Made by a program: the position numbers and the translations under genes
Origin: Monoplex corrugatus
Taxonomy: Eukaryota; Mollusca; Gastropoda; Littorinimorpha; Ranellidae
NCBI GenBank assembly: GCA_030674185.1
Contig: JAPXFY010000023.1
Coordinates: forward strand, 23,175,092-23,239,091
Length of the DNA: 64,000 nucleotides
Reading direction: 5' to 3'
In this document: one piece after another, positions 1 to 11,209 of the stretch
Position numbering within the stretch: position 1 is the stretch's first letter
Layout of the letters: each line of letters opens with the position of its first letter
The notes under the pieces: generated by a model
Told to the model about the DNA's origin: nothing
Seen by the model: only the letters and a program-made list of their open reading frames with translations
Database searches by the model: none

Positions 1-136
1 TACGTCTGGTGGGAAGTAACAGCAGTTATGAAGGACGACTACAGGTGTTTCATCATGGGGTATGGGCCACAGTCTGTGATAATCTATGGTCACAAAACAA
101 TTCAGACGTCGTCTGTAGGTCTGCCTTCGGTGATCG
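1..136 (+). CDS. SRCR domain 1, first half (exon, 5' end outside window)
   Basis: Reading from base 3 gives an SRCR first half: an RLVGSNSSYEGRLQVF start, then GVWATVCDNLW and a VVCR motif. The donor GTGAGT is at 137-142 and the exon ends in phase 2. The two cysteines correspond to the second and third of the family; the extra cysteine that group B domains carry before the GR motif is absent, as in group A. The partner exon at 11230 completes the codon at the junction. SRCR domains are extracellular ligand-binding modules found in scavenger receptors and DMBT1-like proteins. The upstream exon border lies outside or at the window edge. The domain call is secure; the identity of the gene beyond 'SRCR/CUB protein' is not. 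Confidence 0.9.
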
Positions 137-789
137 GTGAGTATTCTTATGCAGGTGTGTCACGTACTGTGACAAATCGTATTAAACGTATGTGATATGA
201 TGCAGTAAGGTAGTCTGGCCATCAGACTGTCAATAAAATACATCGGAAAAAAACAGGAAGACCTTGTTGTCACTGTGTTTTCCGTTCATGAAAACATCAA
301 ATTGGGAGGAATGGTCAACGCCAGGGGCATAACCAAAGATTGTATGTGTGAATACATTGATGTTCATATTGATTTTTTTTCAGGGGTTGTAAAACATTGT
401 AAAATCTTACGGAAGACAATCTCCCATGCTAAGCAAAGCTTAATATTAATACGTGAACAGCGATAGATATTTACGTGAATCACTTCATTCCACAATTTTA
501 CAGAAAGTACGTGGATTAGAAGATAATGTATCGAACAGAATCCAGTATTCACACCATTTCGCATTCTTGGTCTTCTCTTATAAAAACCATGGGAAAGTCT
601 GAAACAGTAGGCAGCAGAATGTTATTTCACTTTGTAACATGATGGTACAAATTCTGTCTTGCATATCTTTTGTAGCATTTCCCCTTTCTGCTCAAAAAGT
701 TTTGCTAATTTTTTCTTAAACTTAAAATGACTCCAAACGTACTGCTTAACTTGTGTATCAAAAGCAACAACAAAGATCTAGAGAATTGC
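137..789. other. Intron 1 start, nothing recognised
   Basis: AT-rich intronic sequence after the first donor. The part nearest 790 may be the 3' flank or LTR side of the minus-strand Gypsy relic, but I cannot place an LTR or polypurine tract with confidence. Confidence 0.4.
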
Positions 790-1599
790 TCTGCTCAGGT
801 TTCAGCACCAGCATTGTCGGAGCTCACGATAGCTTCAAATTCTGTATCAAAGTTCTGAAGGTGCAGGGCCCACTTCATCACCCAGTTGTTCGCAAACTTG
901 GTAGTGTTCTGGTGTCTGAGTGGTAAATGATCAGTCTGCAGCACATACTTTACTCCATAAAGCTACAGAGACCCCTCCCTCCATCCCCAGGACTGCAAGG
1001 CATTCCTTCTCAATGGCGAAGTATCTCTACTCAGCTCTGGACATTTTCTTGCTTGCAGAACACATGGACACCAGTTTCACTTTCAGTTTTTTAGTTTTTT
1101 AGTTTGAGTTTCAGACACCAAGGCAGCCCTAATGCCCACATCTCGTGCGTCTGTTCTCGGTATGAAGACCCTGGACAGATGCGGCAGTTTTTGGAACAGG
1201 AGGTCACGAAAACATTGACTTGCATTTTCTTGTGGATCTATTCACTCCACTTTGTGGGTTTCCCTTTCTTTAGAAGGTTAGAGGTGCACTGATGATAGTG
1301 ATGTCGGGAACGAAGTCTCATTAGTAAATTGGTAGACCCACAAGAAAACGAACTTGTATTTCTGTGTCGTGCCACGGAGCTTTCTTGATCTTTTCAATAT
1401 TGTTGTCATGAAGACTTTTGCCTCCATCTTGCAGCTTGTGGCCAGTGAAATTCACGTTGTCTGTCTCCAGGATGCACTAGCTCTGTCAGACTGTCAGGAG
1501 GGCTTTTTCACGTTAATGAAACATCTCATCAAGTGTTTTTAGGTTTCCTACCAGGTGCAAGTAGACATGAGGATGTCTTCCCAGTAGTAAACCACATTG
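790..1599 (-). mobile_element. Ty3/Gypsy relic: RT end, connection and RNase H (decayed)
   Basis: The minus strand carries recognisable Ty3/Gypsy polyprotein pieces with stops and frameshifts. Near 1500-1599 is the RT active-site region (a YYWED version of the usual YxDD box). Then come a connection region with a GLP.Y..FVP-like stretch and a KKGKPTKW segment. Between about 1090 and 790 lies RNase H with RYFAIEKECLAVL and YVLQTDHLPLRHQN. The frame is interrupted several times, so this is dead. It is the downstream part of the element continued at 8431-8760, 9240-9614 and 10274-10778; the gap is the LINE inserted at 1600-8430. Confidence 0.8.
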
Positions 1600-3919
1600 C
1601 AGAATCAGCGAGGAGGAGAAAAAGCAGAAAAAAGAAGACCCAAGGTCGCTTCTTCAAAGACCCTTTCCTGTTAGCCAGGAAGCTGTTTGAACAGCCCGTA
1701 TCCGGGTCACTCACAGTGGACAAAGAAGCTCTAGACCAGCATATTAGGGAAACATATTCAACCCTCAGAGCGAGGCACCACTTGAAATCCAGTGTCTGGT
1801 CCGATCTTCAATGCCTGAGAAAATGTTTAATGATAAACCACCGACAATGGATGAAAGACGAAAGTAGCTGAGACAGCCAGAGTCAAATTATCAAATGGGC
1901 CTAAAAGAATACCTTGGATAACGAATGGATAATAGCTGATGGAATGTACATTAAAAAAGAATAGCATTCAGGTGACATCCGCCAGTTCAGACTCATTTCA
2001 CTTCTGAACGTCAAAGAGGTCTTCTCCATCGTGGCAGCAAGGTTGACCAAATACCTAATGGGAAACGAGTTCCTGGATTTGTCAATCCAAAAAGAAGGTA
2101 TCCCAGGAGTGTCTGGTTGTGTGAAACATGCCACAGTAATTTGGGAAGCAATCCAAAGAGCTAAAAATTGAAAAGGATCTTGACATGGTGTGCTCAATTG
2201 GGTAAATGCACATGGATCAGTCCCACAAAAGCTGAATCAGCTGGCTCTCCAGATGTATCATGTCCCTATGAACATCAGAGAAATGCTGATGTCTTCTCAT
2301 TGCGTTTCTTCACACAAGAATACTCTACACATTGGATCAATTTGGATGTAGGTATAGCCATGGACTGTGCAATTTCTCCAATACTCTTCGTATTAGCAGT
2401 GGAGGTCACCTTGAAAGCGGCAGTGAGGACTTTAAGCCCATCTAATTTCGGAGATGGATACCATATCTCCTTGTAAAATCCTTCATGGACGACACAACAG
2501 TGCTTTCTACAAAAGAACAGAAGACAAGCGGCATCCTGAAGCAGTTGAACAAAGTTGTTGCCTCATCTAGGATGAATTTTACACCAAAAAAGTCACAGAA
2601 CTGAGGAAAGACAAGGTAGTCGAAACAATAACATTTACTGTCGCCAATCAATCCATTTCAACAGTGTCAGAAGAACCGTTGGAAACCACCAGAAGGTGGT
2701 ATGACTACTCTCTGAAAGGTACACAAAAGGGTGATGAAACCAAGCAAATGACAGAAGAAAGTTTGCAGGTAACAGACCGCTATGGCCTGCAGTTCATACT
2801 GATTCCAAAGCTTCTCTGTCTTCTGCTGATATACGATATCTGCACAGTGGACTCAGTGGAGACCAAAATCAACAAATACACAAGGAAATTGCTTGGAGTT
2901 CCACTGAATTCACACTAATGTTGCGCTCTATTGTCGCCGAGTAAAGCTAAAGCGACCACTAAAATCCATTATCGAGGAGTACAAGCAAGAGAAATCAGGC
3001 TCCTTAGCATGCTTGAAGTCTCGAAAGATGAGGTTGTGAGATCAATCCAGCTTAAGCTGAGGACAGGCAGAAAATGGACAGTCCAGGAGTACTGGTCGCA
3101 GCAAAGAAAAGCCTCATGGTCAGAGAAATGATAAGACACACTCAGACTAACAGGCTGGAACTGGGATCAACAAAATTAGAATGGTGGTCGAAGGCCAACA
3201 AAAAGGCAAAAGAGATATGATAATGCAAGAGATGTAGAAAGAAGAGGACGCCACAGGACTTCAGGAGGCAGTCCAGTGAAGCCAACGGTGGCAGTGGACG
3301 ACTTCGGAAAATGCACTCCAAGGAAGTCTAAGCTTGAATAACCTGTGACATATGGCTCCTCTCAGAATCAGTGTAATTGTCATATCTGTGTGTGACCTAA
3401 TCGGATAACCCTGCTTGCCCGCTATGCCAGGGCAAGCAAGCAGTGGAACATGTCCTGAGCTGATGCAAGGTAGCGTTAACCCAAGGAAAGTACACATCGA
3501 GGTACAATCAAGTGCTTCAAGAGATCATACAAGTGGTCAATACTGCCAGAGGAAAAAAACTTGCCACCAGAACGACCAACAACCTTCTACACGGCAGGAG
3601 GCAGCAAACTCTGGCCTGAAAAAGATGCGACGTGCAGAGCATGGAAACTGGGTATGCTGGATGGAGCGGACGACTGGGAATGCACAGCAGATATTCCACA
3701 ATGGGAAAAACCACCCAGAAATCATCAGCAAGAGTGTCATGAGACTGGACTCCCAATCATTAAGACAAATGATCCTGATCGAGCTCACTGTGCCATATGA
3801 GAATAGGATGGAGGAAACCCATATCTACAGGACTGAACTGTTTGCAAGTCTAGCCAGCAACTTTAGGACATCTGGCTTTCAAGCCAAAGTCCTTGCCATA
3901 AAGGTTGGGGCAAGGGGGT
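1600..3919 (+). mobile_element. REL-endonuclease LINE copy A, part 1 (decayed, 5'-truncated)
   Basis: This stretch aligns by eye, in order, with the better copy at 35300-37790. It has the basic segment before RT, an RT core with a GIA.DCAISPILFVLA stretch, the zinc-knuckle region PACPLCQ (around 3410-3430), and an endonuclease end with IELTVPYENRMEETHIY and VGARG. Many frameshifts and stops break it. It starts abruptly at 1600 after CATTG, which is repeated at 8431-8435 after the element's 3' tail, so it is a 5'-truncated insertion into the Gypsy RT. It is interrupted at 3920 by a TIR element and resumes at 5598. Confidence 0.85.
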
Positions 3920-4800
3920 CACGGCTGTTCCTGAGCAAGATTTTAGTTTGAGAGCAGGAGCGGCGGAGGGAAGGGGGATGGGAGGGGAGAGATAAACGAT
4001 AACCAGATGTGGACTCTCAAGTGGCAGCTGGCCAGTTGATCGCTCTGCACAGAGCAGTGTGTGAGTGCAACGTGCTGAGCTGTCAAAAGGGAACCGCAGG
4101 TGTCAGTGATACGAGACTCGTAGCAAGGCCAGATAACTTTTTATAGCGTTGTAGTACATGGGTAGGTTGAAAAAACATTAAATTACAAAGTCTGAGTTTC
4201 ACCAAGAGAAATATGAACAATATAACCAAACGCAGGAATGACTCATGTAGAAACTGATATCAGGCATGCAGAAAAAAATTAGATATAACAGCTGTTTTGC
4301 TTGCAAAGATCAGATGACTGACAGAAGAAAACCACATATGTAAAATAAAAAATCCAATTTAAATGACAAACTGTTCATGCACCTGCACTTTTACAACATT
4401 CATATTTTCAGAGATGTTAGCTGCATGTGTGTGGACAACACCAAACTTACCGAATAAGCATTTGGTTGTCCGCAAGGATCGCTATCAGCTTGTTTAGTAA
4501 GTATCCCATCACTTTGATATGGCACAGATTTCTCTCACAGTACAAGGCAGCAGCCTTCTTTCACACAATGCCAAGGCTGACTATACAGGCTTACGTAGCC
4601 TCAACACTAACTCTCTTTTAATACAGAACCAGCACACATCCATTTGCCAGTTCTTATTACCACTTCCGTCACAGATACACATGCACAACTACTAAAATAC
4701 GGCAAATACACACACTAACAACAACAACAACAACAACGAATAACAGCAAAAAAAACAAAAAACAGTTTCATTATTAAAAAAAATCTAAATAAAACGACGA

Positions 4801-4846
4801 AACTGAGTCACACACACACACGCACGCACGCGCACACACACAAACA

Positions 4847-4936
<90 letters not shown>

Positions 4937-4982
4937 ATATACATACATACATACATACATACATACATACATACATACACAA
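4801..4982. repeat. Compound microsatellite (CA)n-(TC)n-(CATA)n
   Basis: (CA)n to 4898, (TC)n at about 4899-4922, then (CATA)n at about 4938-4978, followed by A-rich CAAAA repeats to about 5100. It lies inside the TIR element. Confidence 0.95.
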
Positions 4983-5203
4983 AAAACAAACAAAACAAAA
5001 ACATACACAAAAAACAAACAAAAAAGCAAACAAAACAAAACAAAAACACAACGAAAACAAAAGTGACAAAAGAAATTAAACAAAACAGCAACAAAAACAA
5101 AAGAGACAACAACAGGAAAACAACTTAAAAATATTTTCACTCACGTACTGTCTCCCGTTTCACATGAAATAATTCCAGTATAGAAAGGCATATGAAATAC
5201 ACC

Positions 5204-5241
<38 letters not shown>
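5204..5241. repeat. (CA)n microsatellite
   Basis: Uninterrupted CA dinucleotide tract inside the TIR element. Confidence 0.95.
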
Positions 5242-5242
<1 letters not shown>

Positions 5243-5597
5243 ACAGTGAGAAATGATGACACTCACTTACACTCTATAAGTAAAGCACAAACACAAACTA
5301 TATAACCAAATGAATAATTTATAGCTGCACTCGGTCAAATGATAAATAAACAATAAGGATTTCAAAAAATGAATTGACAAAGTGTGCACAATTTCGTTCC
5401 ACACAACGCCAAAGTTGATGATAAAATGGCTTAATCACTGTACAGCGCAGTATTAATCCTCTGTTTCCCTTGCCACTAGACTAAGGAATGCGGAAACATA
5501 GCTACGGGGCAAAGGCGGACGTTTGATATCTGACATCTGGTGCCATGTTGGCCGACCAAACTAAAAGGCGAGAAAGGGGGATACTGAAACAGCCGTG

Positions 5598-5927
5598 GGG
5601 TTGATAGGCACATCAGCCTATGACCTCATAAAATATCTCTCGATTTCTGGGAGAGAGGACCAGAGCCCTAAAAGCAATGACAGAAGCAACGGAAAAGAGT
5701 TCCAGCTGGGTATGGGCCAGGAGAAACAAAAATGAACTTCAAAAGGCTTAAAATTCGTCTATATGTAGCTGATCACCGATAGCTAAGTGGTAAAGACATC
5801 CTTCGCAATGGTTCCTTGACCTCGAGACCCCTGACCACCTCGCATTGGCGGGTTCAGTTCCAGGAAGAGGACAGATTTCTAAAAAAAAATGGCAACAGCA
5901 GAAGGGCATCCAGGTATCATGGCTCGA
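5598..5927 (+). mobile_element. REL-endonuclease LINE copy A, part 2 (ORF end and tRNA-like 3' UTR)
   Basis: It continues the endonuclease C-terminus after the TIR element with a GTSAYDL-like stretch (GTSAYDLIKYLSISG), which matches GTSAYDLMKQLAISG in copy B. After the ORF end near 5750 comes a tRNA-like stretch: an A-box-like GATAGCTAAGTGGTAAAGAC near 5782 and a B-box-like GGGTTCAGTTCC near 5850. An A-run and the tail motif GCAACAGCAGAAGGGCATCC follow. The tail is cut by the L2-like LINE and finishes at 8334-8430. Confidence 0.8.
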
Positions 5928-8333
5928 CGCAATCTGAAATCTATCGACCTCTCCACATTTTCATCTGATGCCTCCCGCCTCCTTTCTGAAAAGTCACATA
6001 ACCTTGCCGATGAATTCTATACTGCTCTCCACCATCTTCTGGACACTCATGCTCCAGCCACAACCCGTCTTTTACCTGACCGCCCCCCTACCCCCTGGCT
6101 CACTCATGAGATTGCCTGTGCAAAACGTGCCTGCCGCAGAGCAGAGCGCCGCTGGCGCAAATCCAAACTCACTGTATATAGGCAACTTTTCCAAGCCTCT
6201 AAAATAAAAGTATCCACCCTCATTGCATCTGCAAAAACAAGCTATTTCCAAACCAAAATCCTGAATGCCTCTTCTTCAAAAGAATTTACAACCATGAATC
6301 ATCTCCTTGGCACACGAAAAGATTTACCTCTCCCAACAAAACACACAAATGAAGAACTCCCATCTGTATTCTCCAAGTATTTCACCACCAAAATACAAAC
6401 TCTTCGTGACAGGCTTGACAGGACACCCTGTCAACCATGCCCACCTGACCCTTCATTCTCTGGCACACCTCTTACTACTTTTACCCCAGTCCCACAAGAA
6501 GAAATTCTCAACACAATCAGATCCATGTCGTTCAAAACCTGCGAACTGGATCCTCTTCCAGATTCTCTCTACTCTGACTGTCTCCCTACTCTCCTCCCAT
6601 TCATCACTGACATCATCAACACTTCTCTTCAAACTGGAACTGTCCCAGATTCTTTCAAGTCTGCTATTGTTCACCCTCTCCTCAAGAAATACAATTTAGA
6701 CCCAAATGAACTGAAAAATTACCGGCCTATCTCTAATCTCTCTTTCTTGTCAAAACTCATCGAAAAAGTTGTCCTCAACCAGCTGAACTCTCACCTGTCT
6801 GCCAACAATCTCCTCAGTCCTTTCCAGTCAGCCTACCACCAGTGCCATAGCACTGAAACTGCCCTGCTACACATTCTCAACAATCTCCTCCTTGCAACTG
6901 ATACTGGCAAAGTCTCTCTCCTCACACTCCTTGATCTGTCTGCAGCCTTTGATACCATTGATCATGGTATTCTCCTTTCTAGACTTCATCATACTTTTGG
7001 CATCTCTGACATTGCTCTCTCCTGGTTCATTTCATATCTATCAAACAGAAAACAAACTGTTCTCATTAATGGCACTTACTCTCAACCTGCATACCTGACC
7101 TGTGGCGTTCCACAAGGATCTGTCCTTGGCCCTGTTCTTTTCATTCTTTACGCCTCCCCCCTGTCCACCATCATCAACTCCCACTCTATAAAACACCAAT
7201 TCTATGCTGATGACACCCAACTTCAAGACAGTGACTCACCTGACAATATACAGCGCCTCTTGACTCACACCACTGAGTGTTACTCGGACATTAAGAACTG
7301 GATGACATACAACAAACTTCAGCTTAATGACGACAAGACAGAAGCTATCCTCATTGGCACCCGTCAGAAACTTTCTCAGCTGCCTCCTCTTTCTCTCCCA
7401 TTATGTGACACATCAGTCCCAATTTCTGATTCAGCTAAAAATTTTGGTGTCTGCATTGACTCTACCCTCTCCATGAACAACTTTATTTCTCAAACTGCCA
7501 GATCTTGCTACTATCACCTCCATCGTATAAGCCTGATCAGGAAGTATCTCTCTGTCGAAACAACTGCTAAACTCGTTCTCTCCTTCATAATGTCTCGCAT
7601 TGACTATTGCAATTCACTCCTGTCTGGTCTTCCTGCCTCCACCATTCACATCCTACAGCGCATTCAAAACAATGCTGCACGCCTTGTACTCAAAAAGAAA
7701 AAAGCTGACCATATATCTCCTCTCCTGGCACAACTTCACTGGCTCCCTGTATCAAAGCGCATACAGTACAAACTAGACACCATGTGCTACAAAAGCCTGA
7801 ATAACGCAGCCCCCGATTACCTGTCAAGCCTACTTGAGATCTATGTTCCCTCACGTACCTTCCGCTCTGCCTCCGATCCTCTGACTTTTCGCTTTCCACG
7901 CACTAAGCTCAATACCTATGGTCTACGAGCCTTCTCTGTTTCTGGTCCACTTTCCTGGAACAAACTTCCTCTCTCAGTCCGTCAGCAACCTACTTTTGTC
8001 TCCTTCAAGTCCGCTCTCAAAACTCACCTTTTCTCCTCTGCATAAAATCCTGACCTCACTCAGTCCCCTCTGCAGCCTGTCTCCACTCGGAGGGGAATCA
8101 CATTGTAATATATAATTGTATATAATATGCTCTCTATAATTTTCCATTCCCATTTATAGCCGTGTGCGTGTGTGTGTGTGTGTGTGTGCGTGTGTGGTGT
8201 GTGTGTGTGTGTGTGTGTGTGTGCATGCGTGCGTGCGTGCGTGTGTGTGTGTGGCGTGCGTGTGTATCTGTTTTAGCGCTTAGATTTTATTTTACCAAGA
8301 TTTTGCTCTATATAAATAAAATATTGTATTGTA
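5928..8333 (+). mobile_element. L2/CR1-like LINE, 5'-truncated, intact RT frame
   Basis: An open frame runs to the stop at 8045; its first 13 codons come from the LINE it landed in. Motifs in order: a basic RRAERRWRKSK segment, NYRPISNLSFLSKLIEKVV, DLSAAFDTIDHGILL, GVPQGSVLGPVLFILY, and the catalytic YADDTQLQ with Tyr near residue 439 of the frame. These are typical of the L2 branch of the CR1 group. The endonuclease part is missing, so the copy is truncated just before it. The 3' UTR holds a (TG)n tract (8163-8265) and ends in an ATTGTATTGTA tail. The protein frame has no stops, so it is young relative to its host LINE. Confidence 0.9.
8163..8266. repeat. (TG)n microsatellite in L2-like 3' UTR
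   Basis: TG tract with CG and CA variants, placed directly before the conserved TTTTAGCGCTTAGATTTT 3' end. The other two L2-like copies have a tract at the same place. Confidence 0.95.
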
Positions 8334-8430
8334 TGTGGCCCATGAGTTAAGGGGCTAAAACACTTGTTTGACGGGGATTTCTCCTCTGAGTACCTTCTGC
8401 TGTCCAGCTCTCCCCACAGTTTCTTACTAC
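8334..8430 (+). mobile_element. REL-endonuclease LINE copy A, 3' tail
   Basis: It matches the 3' tail of copy B (38120-38232): TGTGGCCC, AAAACACTTGT, TTCTCCTCTGAGTACCTTCT and CCAGCTCTCCCCACAGTTTC. It ends at CTAC before the duplicated CATTG (8431-8435). Confidence 0.85.
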
Positions 8431-8760
8431 CATTGTTTATGTCTGCCAACATGTGCCTCATGCCTGTCTTTAATGTGGCTCCACTGTTGACATTACTGAA
8501 AAGCACCTCAAGAATTCATAGGTCCCATCTGATGTTATAAAGGCTGCCTTCGGGATATTTCCTTCAGTCATAGAAACCTGCTAGTAATCTTTGCCGAGCC
8601 ACTTGTCCTCACTTAGCTTTTGGAAGAGTTCTGCAGCTGATGGTATGGGTTCCGAATCAAACACAATGAGTTCATTCAGCTTGTAGTAGCCGACATAGAT
8701 GTGACCCATTCTCACAAAAGGCACAATAAGTCTCAGTTTAGGCATTTTCAGGTTATGTTA
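8431..8760 (-). mobile_element. Ty3/Gypsy relic: RT middle
   Basis: The minus strand reads YYKLNELIVFDSEPIPSAAE, then LFQKLSEDKW, and, after a frame change, a GTYEFLR segment followed by GATLKTGMRHML, all in the order of Ty3/Gypsy RT. Taking out the LINE between CATTG copies joins this end in frame to the active-site region at 1599, so both belong to one element. Confidence 0.8.
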
Positions 8761-9239
8761 TCATTATAAAGTTTAGAATCTCAGCTTTCAAATGGTACTA
8801 AAGTTGCGTTTCAGGCTACAAAAACAAAAAAGTGATGGCTTTCAAAGATGAGAGGGGTCAAGTCAGCCATTTTGAGAAAAAACTGTTGAAGAGAATAGGC
8901 CTGAACTGAAAAGGTATGGTCAGAAACTCCTTAGCAACAAGCATTAAATATCAACCAAATCAGCTGAAATCCCATATTTCCCTTGTTTACTTAATTGTCC
9001 ATCCATCCAAAACAACAAAAAGAAAAATAAGTTTAACTTTAAGAGATGCGTATTTTAATCACCAAAATGGGGCGATCGGGCAGCTTTCAGCGGCCAGATA
9101 GTAGCACTTGCCACACATTAAAACACATAAAAATGATGCTTATCGATTAAATTTGACTTTATTGTGTTAGGACATGGTGTAAAAGTGTTATAGAGCATGA
9201 AAACGCAGAAAACTCAAAATTGACAAAATTGTCCCTGTT
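8761..9239. other. Unassigned stretch inside the Gypsy relic
   Basis: About 480 bases between two RT pieces that should be adjacent. Both borders look like versions of the same short RT stretch (a GxxxIC-type motif), so this may be an insertion or a join of two copies. I see no coding motif or terminal repeat in it. Confidence 0.4.
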
Positions 9240-9614
9240 CAGAGTTTTCAGCCCTCAGCAGCAGAAGACCTCACCCGACTTATTGTACCTTTAGTCAGAG
9301 CGGGTCACAGATATGGTTGAACCCAACCTCCTTCACAATTACCACAGGAAAAGGATTAGGAGAGGTAGACTGTCTTATCACTATCATCTTCAACATATCA
9401 TCGGCATCTTTCTTCTGCGTTTCTCTGGCATGGTAGTGGATGGGATAGAGTTTGAACTGAACTGGAACAGAAGAGATGAGAGTAACGGGATGTTTGAAAA
9501 AGGATGTAGATTTAGGACGGTCACGGAAACGGGTGATGAGCTGCCAAACCTTTGACAACATCTCTGATTGTTGCTGTTCAGTCGTGTGGCTCAGGGTTTA
9601 AGTCGTCCATTGTC
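9240..9614 (-). mobile_element. Ty3/Gypsy relic: linker and RT N-terminus
   Basis: The minus strand encodes a linker with MLSKVWQLITRFRD, then KHPVTLISSVPVQFKLYPI, YHARETQKKD, a DDMLKM segment and a FPVVIV stretch, which is the usual start of a Ty3/Gypsy RT. It follows the integrase end on the same strand once the RTE at 9615-10273 and one ATTGTC copy are removed. Confidence 0.8.
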
Positions 9615-10273
9615 ATGGTAATCAGTGAAAAAAAATCATCTCATGCAAAATAACAGCAAACGGCACAGCCTTGATAAGCTTGAATATCTGGGAACGATCA
9701 TCTCACCAGACGGCAGATGCACATCAGATATAGCCAGCAGAATTGGCCAAGCCAAAACAGCATTCAAGAAGATGAAAAGCTTTCTTACCAACAAATGCCT
9801 ATCAATTAACATCAGGAAGAGCGTTCTTGAATGTTATATACATGTAGAACCAGTAATATTGTACGGTTGTGAGGCGTGGACAGTCAACACGCAAAGCCAG
9901 AATAATATTGAGGCAATTGAGATGTGGTTTCTAAGAAGAATGTTGAGAGTTCCATGGACAGCAAAGAAAATAAACGAGACAGTCTTGATGGAGGCAGACA
10001 CAAGAAGATCATCAATAAGAAAGATAGGAAGGTTATGAAAGACAGGCAACATTTATAGGCCATGTTATGAGGAAAGGGGAATTACAGCACCTCATCACAA
10101 CAGGAAAGCTGGAGGGAAAGAGAGCACCAGGTGGACATAGGGAGAAAATATTGGACGGACTGGCAGGGTGGCTGAAGACGAAGGTGGAAGATTTGCTCGC
10201 AGCAACAAGGAATGTACATATGGAGGGTCATGATCGCCAGCACCAAGTAGTAGGGCACTTGATGATGATAATG
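9615..10273 (+). mobile_element. RTE-like LINE fragment (RT C-terminus and 3' end)
   Basis: It begins inside the RT ORF and encodes YLGTIISPDGRCTSDIASRI, GQAKTAFKKMKSFLTN, LYGCEAWTVN, MWFLRRMLRVPWTAKK and, after a frame change, a GKLEGKRAPG-type end. It finishes in a TGATGATGATAATG tail. ATTGTC occurs at both ends (9609-9614 and 10274-10279), a plausible target duplication, and the gap it makes falls within the Gypsy integrase-RT linker. It is 5'-truncated and not functional. This RTE subfamily recurs at 17705, 24775, 39052, 44683, 45761, 48433 and 57215. Confidence 0.88.
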
Positions 10274-10778
10274 ATTGTCTCGCCTCTGTGACAGCATTTC
10301 TAAGAGCCAGAAACTCTTCTCCATCAATAGGTATTTTTGTCTTGAGGCAATTGACCATGGTTGTACTTTGGATTCCGTCAGGGAAGAAAGTCTGTGTGTG
10401 TGTTCCTTTAGCAGGCTTGTATGATGAATATTCATTTGTCCTTTAACTCTCACTTTACCGTCATTCAGTTCACTTTAGATCACAGCCTCAATACAGTACA
10501 GTTCCTTCCATTGCATGGGAAGTTTGTTGTCATCTGTGGGCACCAGCACCAGCATCAGCACTTTGTTACCTAATTTGACTTTTTGTACATTTGTTCTGCA
10601 TTAATAGTAGTGCTTTCATGGACTTAATGCCTTCTCTAGCTCCTCCCTTGCAATTTCTAAAGTTTGTTCGAGCTTCTTGTGAAGCTCAAATACATATTGG
10701 TTGCTGTTCTGTACTTCTAGAATCTCTACTTCCTTCGACCACGGCTCCTTTCGATTGTGCTTAGGTTCCCTGATAGTT
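10274..10778 (-). mobile_element. Ty3/Gypsy relic: integrase C-terminal region
   Basis: The minus strand encodes YVFELHKKLEQTLEIAREEL, then a decayed GDKVLVLxPTD..L.MQWK-type barrel segment, and KVRVKGQMNIHHTSLLKEH. This is the end of a Ty3/Gypsy integrase. It lies upstream of RT on the same strand, the reverse of the normal Gypsy order. Confidence 0.75.
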
Positions 10779-10858
10779 TCTCATCATCACCATCATCAGG
10801 TGTTCTGCCGCATGGCGTTGGTGACCATGGACTTCCATCTTTTTCTATCTGTCAGGCA
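10779..10858 (-). mobile_element. RTE-like LINE 3' end fragment
   Basis: A (TCATCA)n tail followed by the GCATGGCGTTGGTGACCATG motif, the last codons of the RTE family also seen at 44683 on the same strand. About 80 bases only. Confidence 0.7.
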
Positions 10859-10933
10859 TATATATGTATGTATATAGATACATAACAATACGAGAGTATG
10901 TGTGTGCGTGTGTGGTGTGTATACTCTCTCTCT

Positions 10934-11018
<85 letters not shown>

Positions 11019-11030
11019 TATATGTATGTG

Positions 11031-11075
<45 letters not shown>

Positions 11076-11150
11076 ATACATATATAAACATGTATTATGT
11101 ACATATGCTACATTATGTAAATGCATATGTATACATATATGTATATATAC

Positions 11151-11207
<57 letters not shown>
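10859..11207. repeat. Compound microsatellite (CA)n-(TA)n-(GA)n next to an exon
   Basis: (CA)n at about 10937-11011, (TA)n at about 11036-11072 and (GA)n at about 11152-11207. The GA tract stops 22 bases before the acceptor at 11229. Confidence 0.95.

Positions 11208-11209
<2 letters not shown>

Larger units (their letters stand above)
3920..5597. mobile_element. TIR DNA transposon, non-autonomous, 1678 bp
   Basis: It splits copy A of the REL LINE exactly between 'GGGGT' and 'GGGTTGATAGG'. Removing it restores the colinear endonuclease region seen in copy B. The two ends are inverted repeats: CACGGCTGTT at 3920-3929 and AACAGCCGTG at 5588-5597. A second inverted pair lies further in, TTTTAGTTTG at 3941-3950 and CAAACTAAAA at 5557-5566. 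The probable target duplication is GGGT (4 bp). No long reading frame is present; the interior holds (CA)n, (TC)n and (ATAC)n tracts. A 4-bp duplication with CAC.. ends is like Chapaev-type elements, but that assignment is a guess. Confidence 0.75.

Noticed and set aside
4785..5140. Minus-strand membrane-like proteins rich in Val/Cys and Phe
   Set aside because: Low-complexity translation of CA, CT and CAAAA repeats.
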